NCBI GenBank assembly: GCA_035264445.1
Contig: DATFQE010000147.1
Span: 1-11,110 of the forward strand
Length of the DNA stretch: 11,110 bases
Source: DATFQE01 sp035264445
Lineage (GTDB): Bacteria; Actinomycetota; Thermoleophilia; Gaiellales; Gaiellaceae
Direction of reading: 5' to 3'
The notes under the pieces are model-generated. The model did no database searches. It had not been told where the DNA came from and saw only the letters and a program-made list of their open reading frames with translations. Made by a program: the position numbers and the translations under genes. The stretch's first letter is position 1; the number at the start of each line of letters is the position of its first letter. Shown here one piece after another: positions 5,696 through 11,110 of the stretch.

Positions 5696-6821
5696 GCTCG
5701 ACGGCCGGCTTCGGCGCCTCGAGGAACCGGCCCGCACGCCAGACGAGCTCGCCGTCGGCGTAGATCTCCCCCTCCTCGCGCAGGTCGCAGATGATGTCCC
5801 AGTGCAGGGCCGACTCGTTCTTCGAGCCGCAGTCGTCGAAGCCCGAGCCGAGCGCCAGGTGGACCGTGCCGCCGATCTTCTCGTCGAAGAGGATGTTCCG
5901 CGTCCAGCGGTCGATCTCGTAGTTCAGCCCGAAGGCGAACTCGCCGAGCACGCGGGCGCCGTCGTCGGTGTCGAGCAGCGTGCGCAGGTAGTCGGCGCCG
6001 CTGCGAGCGTCCGCGTCGACGACCCGCCCACCCTCGAAGCGTAGACGGATGTCCTCCACCTCGCGACCGTAGAAGACGGCGGGCAGCGTGAAGCGGATCT
6101 CGCCCTCCGTCTCGGTCTCGACCGGGCTCGTGAAGACCTCGCCGTCCGGCATGTTGTGGGTGCCGTACGACGGCTGCCACGTCCTCCCGGCGACCCCGAG
6201 CCGCAGGTCGGTGTCGGGACCGACGATCCGGACCTCACGCGTGTCCGCGAACTCGGCGGCCCGCGCGGTCAGCTCCTCCGCGGCCGCGCGCCAGTGCGCG
6301 ACGGGATCCTGGTCGCCGTCGACGTGGCACGCGCGGAACACGAAGTCCTCGTACTCGAGCAGCGACATCTCCGCGTCCTGGGCATGGGCGTTCGTCGGCA
6401 TCAGCGTCCCGACCCAGCGCATCTCGCCGCGCCCGATTCTCTGCCAGCGCCGGTTCACGAGGCTCCGCTCGGCCGCGTAGACCTGTCCTCGCGCCTCCGG
6501 GTCGGCGCGCGAGAACGACTTCGTGTTCGCCTCCGACCAGATCGTGATCTCGGCGTCTAGCCGGTCGACCTCGCGGTATGCCAGGTCGGACACGAACTCG
6601 CGCTGCTTCTTCGAGCCCTCGGCGACGAGGATCTCGCCGAGCCCTTCGAGCGCCACGTTCGCGTACGCGTGCACGCCGCGTTCGATCGCGACCCGCTGGA
6701 TGGCGAGGATCAGCGGCGCCGCCGCGTCGCTCGAGTTGACGCGCACGACCTCGCCCTCGCGGAGGCCGAGCGAGTAGTCGACCAGGAGCGTCGCCAGCCG
6801 CGCCAGGCGCGGGTCGTTCAC
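5688..6821 (-). CDS. M29 family aminopeptidase, upstream copy with Tyr-to-Phe change
   Basis: 377-residue paralogue of the next gene, colinear with it over its whole length. Metal ligands are kept: Glu235 (SPVETETEGE), Glu294 (LGEFAFGLN), His321 (GTVHLALG), His340 and Asp342 (SALHWDIICDL). Where the sister protein and characterised M29 enzymes have a conserved active-site Tyr seven residues after the His, this copy has Phe328 (LGSGFDDCG). It may therefore be catalytically weakened, altered in specificity, or act as a partner subunit, since M29 enzymes are dimers. The start is GTG 6821, overlapping the glycosidase-like gene's stop by GTGA. The last seven residues are a short non-conserved tail. 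Tandem duplication with divergence is the simplest origin. Confidence 0.92.
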   Translation of the reverse strand: MNDPRLARLATLLVDYSLGLREGEVVRVNSSDAAAPLILAIQRVAIERGVHAYANVALEGLGEILVAEGSKKQREFVSDLAYREVDRLDAEITIWSEANTKSFSRADPEARGQVYAAERSLVNRRWQRIGRGEMRWVGTLMPTNAHAQDAEMSLLEYEDFVFRACHVDGDQDPVAHWRAAAEELTARAAEFADTREVRIVGPDTDLRLGVAGRTWQPSYGTHNMPDGEVFTSPVETETEGEIRFTLPAVFYGREVEDIRLRFEGGRVVDADARSGADYLRTLLDTDDGARVLGEFAFGLNYEIDRWTRNILFDEKIGGTVHLALGSGFDDCGSKNESALHWDIICDLREEGEIYADGELVWRAGRFLEAPKPAVERV

Positions 6822-8398
6822 CGCCTGCCCTTGGGGGCGACGACCCGGAACGGCTTGCTCACGAAGAAGCTCTTGCGCGTCGGGTTCGTCTCGGCGAAGA
6901 GCTCGACTGCGTACACGTAGACGCCGGGCTTCAGGCGCCTGCCGGGGAAGCGGATCACCGACTCACGGTATGCCGACACCTTCCCTGCCCTCGCGAGCGC
7001 CGCGCCGCGCGGCTTCGCGCGCAGGAGCGCACGCTCGATCTTCCTCCGCGCGGCGCCGGTCGGCGTCGCGCGCCGCGCCACGCGGAAGACACCGGCGTTG
7101 TAGTTGCCGGCCTCGAACGCGGTTGCGACCATCGTCCAGATCTTCGTCCGGCCGCGAACCGCCCGCTTGAACGGGAACTTCGCCGTCGGCCCGATCACCG
7201 AGGTCGCGTGGCGCCACGCGGTCGTGAACCCGCCACAGCGGCCGCCCGTGCGCGCGATCGCGGCCTTGACGCTCGCGTACGAGGGCCGCTTCGTGCCGTC
7301 GGCCCGGATCATCCCGGACTGCCACCGGTCGAGGTTGGGGTCGTCGATCAGGTGGAAGAAGAGCAGCGACCGGACGGCCGGGTCGCACGCGATGAACGGG
7401 ATCGCCTGCGAGTAGATCTCCGCCTGGCTCGTCTCGTCGGTCGTGGCGACGTTCTCCTTGCCGAAGTAGGCGCCGAGCGCGCTCGGCACGATCTCGACCT
7501 GCCAGCCGACCTCGTTCAGCCGGAAGCGGAGCGAGTCGGCGGCCGCGATCGCCGACAGCGAGCCGAAGCGCCCGAACGACGACTCCGGGAACACCGGCTG
7601 GCCCGTGCCGTAGAACGCGTCCCAGACCGCCTGCTTGATCCGGTCGAGGTTCGCGAGGCCGGCGTTCGGCCACTGGTAGCCGCGGCCGAGCGGGTCGGTC
7701 GAGAGGTTCGGAAACGGATGGAAGCTGAGCTCGTCCATCAGCGGCCGCGTCCGCTTGCTCGCCTTGTACGCCGCGCCCATGTCGCGGATGCAGCGGACGG
7801 GCGACACCGACGGGTTCGAGCGCGCACGCGGGTTGTCGTTGCCGCGCGGCGAGAGACCGATGCCGATCACGTCGATCGCGGGGTTGACGCCCTTCAGCGC
7901 GTCGTACGAGGCGGCGAGGACGCCTGCGTAGGTGGCACACGAGATCGCCTTCGCGTTCGGTCCGTATTGCGGCTGCCAGAAGTTGTTGACGTTGGGCTCG
8001 TTGCCGACGATGAAGTCGCGCACGGATGGGAACCGCCTCGCCACGATGGCTGTCCAGGCGGCGAACTGCGCGGGCGCGGCCGGGGAATCGGTCAGGACCC
8101 GTGGACGCAGCGGGTACAGCGAGAGCACGACGTTGACGCCGCGCGGCCCGGCCTCGGCGAGCGCGCGCTCGATCCCGGCCTCGTTCGGGACCGCGGTCGG
8201 CGCGTTCGGCTCCCACTTGACCGCGATCCGGTTCTCGCGGAGGCCGACGTCCTGCATGGCGGAGTAGAAGTCCGCGGCCACAGCGGGCGCGGCGATCGGC
8301 AAGTCGTCGCTGACTCCGACCGCGATCTCGGCGCTCGCGGCGGTCGAGGTCAGCAGCGCGGCGAGCGCGCAGGCGAGGAGAGCTGTCGTCTTCTTCAT
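6818..8398 (-). CDS. Secreted glycoside-hydrolase-like protein (TIM barrel plus beta-rich C-terminal domain)
   Basis: 526 residues. A Sec signal peptide at 1-23 (MKK, then LLACALAALLTSTAASA, cleavage after ASA) marks export. Residues about 25-390 look like a (beta/alpha)8 glycosidase: GVNVVLSLYP, then FIVGNEPNVNNFW with Glu134 as the likely acid/base after beta-4, DELSFHPFPN on beta-6, and LNEVGWQVEI with Glu296 as the likely nucleophile. Both catalytic carboxylates of a retaining clan GH-A enzyme therefore seem present. Residues about 405-525 are basic with beta strands (PGVYVYAVELFA) and may form a wall- or sugar-binding domain. The exact GH family was not recognised. ATG 8398 has AGGGG nine bases upstream. 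The gene overlaps the following aminopeptidase by four bases, unusual company for an exported glycosidase. The substrate may be an exopolysaccharide or wall glycan (inference). Confidence 0.82.
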   Translation of the reverse strand: MKKTTALLACALAALLTSTAASAEIAVGVSDDLPIAAPAVAADFYSAMQDVGLRENRIAVKWEPNAPTAVPNEAGIERALAEAGPRGVNVVLSLYPLRPRVLTDSPAAPAQFAAWTAIVARRFPSVRDFIVGNEPNVNNFWQPQYGPNAKAISCATYAGVLAASYDALKGVNPAIDVIGIGLSPRGNDNPRARSNPSVSPVRCIRDMGAAYKASKRTRPLMDELSFHPFPNLSTDPLGRGYQWPNAGLANLDRIKQAVWDAFYGTGQPVFPESSFGRFGSLSAIAAADSLRFRLNEVGWQVEIVPSALGAYFGKENVATTDETSQAEIYSQAIPFIACDPAVRSLLFFHLIDDPNLDRWQSGMIRADGTKRPSYASVKAAIARTGGRCGGFTTAWRHATSVIGPTAKFPFKRAVRGRTKIWTMVATAFEAGNYNAGVFRVARRATPTGAARRKIERALLRAKPRGAALARAGKVSAYRESVIRFPGRRLKPGVYVYAVELFAETNPTRKSFFVSKPFRVVAPKGRR

Positions 8399-8435
8399 CG
8401 TCGAGGACCCCTTGCAGTTCGGCGGAAGGACTCCT

Positions 8436-9467
8436 TCAGCTTTGCACGGCGGCGGCGACGGCGTCCACCAGGCGGCCCGCGCCGAAGCGCACCGGGTCGT
8501 CGGCGGGTAGCCCGGTCTCGTCAGCCGCTTCGGCGATCGCGTTGTGCGCCGCGTCGTCGTCGAGGTGGGCGGTGTTCAGCGCGACGGCCGCGACCCTCGC
8601 CGGCCGCGCAGGCAGCGAGATGCGCTCGTGCAGCTCCACGAGCTCCGCGAGGCCGGGCAGGGGATGGCCGGGGAAGCCCTCGACCTCGGTCGAGCCGGCC
8701 TTGTGGCAGAGGACGAAGAAGTGCGGGGCCGACCCGTGCACGAGCCCGAGCGTCACGCCCGAGTACGCCGGGTGCGCGAGCGAGCCCTGGCCCTCGACGA
8801 AGAGCAGCTCGCCGCCGCGCCTCGCTCCCTCGACGACGAGCCACTCGGCCGCGCCGGCGAGAAAGTCCGAGATCACGGCGTCGACGGCGATCCCCCAGCC
8901 GGCGATGGCGATGCCGGTCTGCCCGGTCGGGACGAAGACCGACTTCAGGCCGCGGCTGCGCGCCTCGAGGTCAAGCTCGACGGCGACCGTCTTCTTGCCG
9001 ATCGCGCAGTCGGACCCGACCGTGAGCACGATCGTGGCCGGCACCGCCAGGTTCGCGCCGGTGGGGACGCTCAGGCCCGACGGCGGCTTGCGCAGGTCGC
9101 GGAGCTCGACCCCGTGGCGCGCCGCGAGCTCGCTCAGCTCGGGGTCGTCGCTGATGAACTCGTGCAGGCCGCTCTCGACGTCGAGGCCGTTCGCGATCGC
9201 GCTCTTCAAGAGCTCGCGCCAGGCCGGCGGGAAGCGGCCGCCCTGGGTGGCGACTCCGACGATCGCGGTCGTCGGCTCGAAGGGAACAGCGTCGTCGACG
9301 GCGCCGACGACCGGGATCCCGTCCATGGTCTGTCCCGCCCGCGTCGAGTCGAGCACGGCGACCACCGGGTGCGGCGAGTAGCGGATGACGCCACGTGCCG
9401 TCTTCCCGTAGTGGGGATCACCGCTCTTGCCCTCAGCGAGGACTAGGTACCGCTTCTGTGACTCCAA
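8436..9467 (-). CDS. dgcN: DUF1611 protein, DgcN-like (D-glutamate N-acetyltransferase candidate)
   Basis: 343 residues from TTG 9467, which gives LESQKRYLVLAEGKSGDPHY, the family's normal N-terminus. The frame stays open to 9569, but that extra part is Ser/Thr/Pro-rich and antisense-like within the epimerase gene, so it was dropped. The N-terminal half (1-130) is a Rossmann-like domain with VVAVLDSTRAG. The C-terminal half has a P-loop-like GSDCAIGKKT at 151-160 and VVEGARRGGELLFVEGQGSL at about 211-230. DgcN of Pseudoalteromonas belongs to this family and acetylates D-glutamate, feeding an enolase-superfamily racemase, DgcA. An enolase-superfamily gene lies directly upstream here with a 35-base overlap, the same pairing. 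The function is thus supported by family plus context. The symbol is provisional because members of DUF1611 are poorly characterised. Confidence 0.82.
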   Translation of the reverse strand: MESQKRYLVLAEGKSGDPHYGKTARGVIRYSPHPVVAVLDSTRAGQTMDGIPVVGAVDDAVPFEPTTAIVGVATQGGRFPPAWRELLKSAIANGLDVESGLHEFISDDPELSELAARHGVELRDLRKPPSGLSVPTGANLAVPATIVLTVGSDCAIGKKTVAVELDLEARSRGLKSVFVPTGQTGIAIAGWGIAVDAVISDFLAGAAEWLVVEGARRGGELLFVEGQGSLAHPAYSGVTLGLVHGSAPHFFVLCHKAGSTEVEGFPGHPLPGLAELVELHERISLPARPARVAAVALNTAHLDDDAAHNAIAEAADETGLPADDPVRFGAGRLVDAVAAAVQS

Positions 9468-10458
9468 GACCTGGGGCTGCGGAGGGGGTTTGCACGCCGT
9501 CGACGAGCTGGACGCCCGGCCACGGATCGTGGGAGAGGAGAAGGTTGCCGTCGAGGTCGACGTGGTCACAGAGGCCGGCGACCTGGCAGCCGGCCGCGAT
9601 CCCGAGCCCGGACTCGACCATGCAGCCGAGCATCACGCCCAGGCCGAGCGCGCGTGCCGCGTGGGCCATCCGGACGGCCTCGCGGATGCCGCCGGACTTC
9701 GCGAGCTTGATGTTGATCCCGTGCGCGCGTTCGGCGCACTCCGCGACGTCGGCCGACGTGTGACAATCCTCGTCGACGTAGATCGGAAGCGGGCTGCGCT
9801 GCTTCAGCTCCGGGCCGTCGTCGTCACCGGCGGGGAGCGGCTGCTCGCAGTACTCGACGCCGAGCTCGCGCAGCTGCGGAATCGCATCGAGGGCCTCCTC
9901 GAGCGACCAGTACTCGTTGACGTCCACCTGAAGCGGGACGTCGGTGACCCCGCGCACCGCGCGCACGCGCTCGACGTCGCTGCCGTCGCCGCCGCCGAGC
10001 TTCAGCTTCAGCCGACGGAAGCGGGGTCCGACGCGCTCGGCCCTGCGCGCCATGTCGTCCGGGTCGCCGAGCCAGATCGTCCAGCTCGTGGGCGGCCCTT
10101 CGCGCGGCAGGCCGAGCAGGCGCCAGACCGGGATCCCGAGCAGCTTTCCGCAGAGATCGTGGAGCGCAGCGTCCACGGCGGCCTTCGCGGCCTGCTCGCC
10201 CGGCCGGTCGGCCAGTCGCCGGCCGATCTCCTCGAGTGCAAACGGGTCGTCCCCCAGCGATTCCTCGGCTCGGTCGAGAAACGCGAGCGCGGACTCGGCG
10301 CTCTCGTCGTAGCGCTCGATCGGCGCGGCCTCCCCGTAGCCGGTCTGACCCTCATGCGTAATGGCCACGTGGACGACCTCGGCCTCGTCCTCCGCGCCCC
10401 GCGAGATCGTGAACGTCTCCGCGAGCGTAAGCATCGCTTTTTGGGCGATCAGCTCCAC
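9433..10458 (-). CDS. dgcA: Enolase-superfamily epimerase/racemase (L-Ala-D/L-Glu epimerase or DgcA type)
   Basis: 341 residues from GTG 10458; GGAGAG lies nine bases upstream. N-terminal capping domain to about 120, then the catalytic barrel. Catalytic Lys pair KLKLGG (Lys151, Lys153); metal ligands Asp179 (QVDVNEYW), Glu205 (EYCEQPLP) and Asp229 (YVDEDCH); opposite-face Lys254 in NIKLAKSGG. All 1,1-proton-transfer residues of the muconate-lactonising/dipeptide-epimerase subgroup are therefore present. Residues 301-303 are D-L-D in HVDLDGNLLL, the pair that in Ala-Glu epimerases binds the dipeptide's free amino group. This favours a dipeptide substrate, whereas the adjacent DUF1611 gene favours N-acetyl-glutamate, so the reaction is open between these two. 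The symbol is provisional. It is the first gene of the minus-strand run; nothing on that strand lies immediately upstream. Confidence 0.87.
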   Translation of the reverse strand: MELIAQKAMLTLAETFTISRGAEDEAEVVHVAITHEGQTGYGEAAPIERYDESAESALAFLDRAEESLGDDPFALEEIGRRLADRPGEQAAKAAVDAALHDLCGKLLGIPVWRLLGLPREGPPTSWTIWLGDPDDMARRAERVGPRFRRLKLKLGGGDGSDVERVRAVRGVTDVPLQVDVNEYWSLEEALDAIPQLRELGVEYCEQPLPAGDDDGPELKQRSPLPIYVDEDCHTSADVAECAERAHGINIKLAKSGGIREAVRMAHAARALGLGVMLGCMVESGLGIAAGCQVAGLCDHVDLDGNLLLSHDPWPGVQLVDGVQTPSAAPGLGVTEAVPSPR

Positions 10459-10467
10459 GATATTGAA

Positions 10468-10473
10468 CTCTCC
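10468..10473 (-). promoter_or_regulatory. Ribosome binding site of the epimerase gene
   Basis: GGAGAG on the minus strand, nine bases before GTG 10458. It supports this non-ATG start over the in-frame ATG at codon 9. No convincing -35/-10 pair for the operon was found in 10474-10530. Confidence 0.55.
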
Positions 10474-10523
10474 ACCAAATCCGGGCTACTCTGCTCGCGC
10501 ATCACCAGTCTGGGAAACTGTAG

Positions 10524-11110
10524 ATCCACGTCGTGACGCCGGACGGCGTGACGGGGAACGTGACGCTGAGCCAGATCAACGCGGAGATCCGGGCCATGAA
10601 CGCCGGCTTCAGCGGCGCCGAGGGCGGCGTCGATACCGGCTTCCGGTTCTCGCCCGCGGGCGTCGACCGCACGGTCAACGCAGAGTGGTACCTCGCAGGC
10701 CCGACGACGTCGGCCGAGCGTGCGATGAAGAAGGCGCTCAAGCAGGGCGGCGCGAACGCGCTCAACTACTACTCGACCACAGCCGGCGCGTTCCTGGGCT
10801 GGTCGTACTTCCCGAACATCGTCGACAACGGGACCTCCTACCTCGACGGCATCGTCGTCGACTGGGAGTCGATGCCGGGCACTTCGACCCGGTATGCCGG
10901 CAAGTACGACCTCGGCAAGACCGGCACGCACGAGGCCGGGCACTGGGTCAACCTCTACCACACGTTCCAGGGCGCTTGTAACAACTGGGGCGACTACGTC
11001 GACGACACGCCGGCGCAGAGCGTCGCCACGTTCGGGTGCCCGGAGGGTCAGGACACCTGCTCCGAGCCGGGTCTCGACCCGATCCACAACTACATGGACT
11101 ACTCGTTCGA
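10524..11110 (+). CDS. M43-type zinc metalloprotease core, 5'-truncated and running off the window
   Basis: An open frame of about 195 codons encodes the catalytic domain of an extracellular M43 (pappalysin/cytophagalysin) protease. It starts at IHVVTPDGVTGNVTLSQINA, runs through GFRFSPAGVDRTVNAEWYL, and has the zinc site THEAGHWVNLYHTF (first His codon at 10929), that is HExxHxxxxxH, and the Met-turn NYMDYS near 11088-11105. Four cysteines (GAC, FGC, DTC, plus one inside QGACNN to GCPEGQDTCSEP) are as in secreted relatives. The frame is blocked by TAG at 10521-10523, exactly before the first conserved strand. No signal peptide or propeptide is found in any frame of the 65 bases before the divergent epimerase gene. 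Initiation from GTG 10533 or 10545 would give a cytosolic, disulfide-poor form that is unlikely to work. It is therefore probably a decayed or truncated gene, or an assembly error. The family call is secure. Confidence 0.75.
   Translation, partial: MHVVTPDGVTGNVTLSQINAEIRAMNAGFSGAEGGVDTGFRFSPAGVDRTVNAEWYLAGPTTSAERAMKKALKQGGANALNYYSTTAGAFLGWSYFPNIVDNGTSYLDGIVVDWESMPGTSTRYAGKYDLGKTGTHEAGHWVNLYHTFQGACNNWGDYVDDTPAQSVATFGCPEGQDTCSEPGLDPIHNYMDYSF

Noticed and set aside
4544..5794. A 416-codon plus-strand open frame opposite the M29 gene
   Set aside because: Composition is Arg/Ala/Glu/Asp-rich without domains; the minus strand has a complete M29 enzyme with all metal ligands.
7208..9025. A 605-codon plus-strand open frame opposite the glycosidase and DUF1611 genes
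   Set aside because: Its product is a low-complexity Arg/Val/Asp- and then Arg/Pro/Ser-rich string with no motif, while the minus strand encodes two recognisable families. It is a GC-driven antisense shadow.
9468..9569. Longer N-terminus for the DUF1611 protein
   Set aside because: The extra 34 residues are Ser/Thr/Pro-rich, lie wholly within the epimerase gene and precede the family's normal start; TTG 9467 fits better.
9427..10536. A 369-codon plus-strand open frame opposite the epimerase
   Set aside because: The opposite strand carries every catalytic residue of an enolase-superfamily epimerase; this frame shows no domain.
10449..11087. A 212-codon minus-strand open frame opposite the metalloprotease, overlapping the epimerase start
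   Set aside because: The plus strand encodes conserved HEAGH and Met-turn motifs; this frame is an antisense shadow.

Overview
The window is GC-rich DNA with frequent GTG and TTG starts. A gas-vesicle protein of the actinobacterial type, Gram-positive (CGAAC-type) LexA boxes and the overall gene content point to an actinobacterium, possibly of the soil Thermoleophilia (Gaiellales/Solirubrobacterales) type. That placement is inference. There are no RNA genes, insertion sequences or CRISPR arrays, and no gene-free stretch longer than about 120 bases.

Left part (1-1844): a gas-vesicle structural gene (gvpA-like) runs off the left edge on the minus strand. It diverges from a small plus-strand gene for an acidic, glycine/alanine-rich protein. 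A lone DppB-type ABC permease follows. It meets the next gene tail to tail, with the two coding ends overlapping by 14 bases.

Centre and right (1831-10458): ten minus-strand genes are packed head to tail. In transcription order they are an enolase-superfamily epimerase, a DUF1611/DgcN-type protein, a secreted glycoside-hydrolase-like protein, two tandem M29 aminopeptidases, a YfcE-type phosphoesterase, a small membrane-anchored LysM protein, ribonuclease Z, a DUF2007 protein and a class I methyltransferase. Five of the nine junctions overlap and the rest have gaps of 16 to 37 bases, so most of these genes are probably co-transcribed. The first part reads as a plausible D-glutamate or wall-peptide catabolic unit: epimerisation or N-acetylation of D-Glu, aminopeptidases and a secreted sugar hydrolase. 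The second part (LysM, rnz, DUF2007, methyltransferase) appears to have its own promoter.

The strongest signal is in the 33-base gap before the LysM gene and over its start codon. A TTGACA-17-TAGCAT promoter there is covered by two perfect SOS (LexA) boxes, one in the spacer and one over the predicted transcription start and ATG. This marks the 81-residue TM+LysM protein as a probable DNA-damage-induced division inhibitor of the YneA kind, possibly made from a leaderless mRNA. RNase Z and two further genes lie directly downstream.

Right edge (10524-11110): a plus-strand M43-type zinc metalloprotease runs off the window. Its catalytic core is intact, but an in-frame TAG precedes it and no signal peptide is visible, so it looks 5'-truncated.
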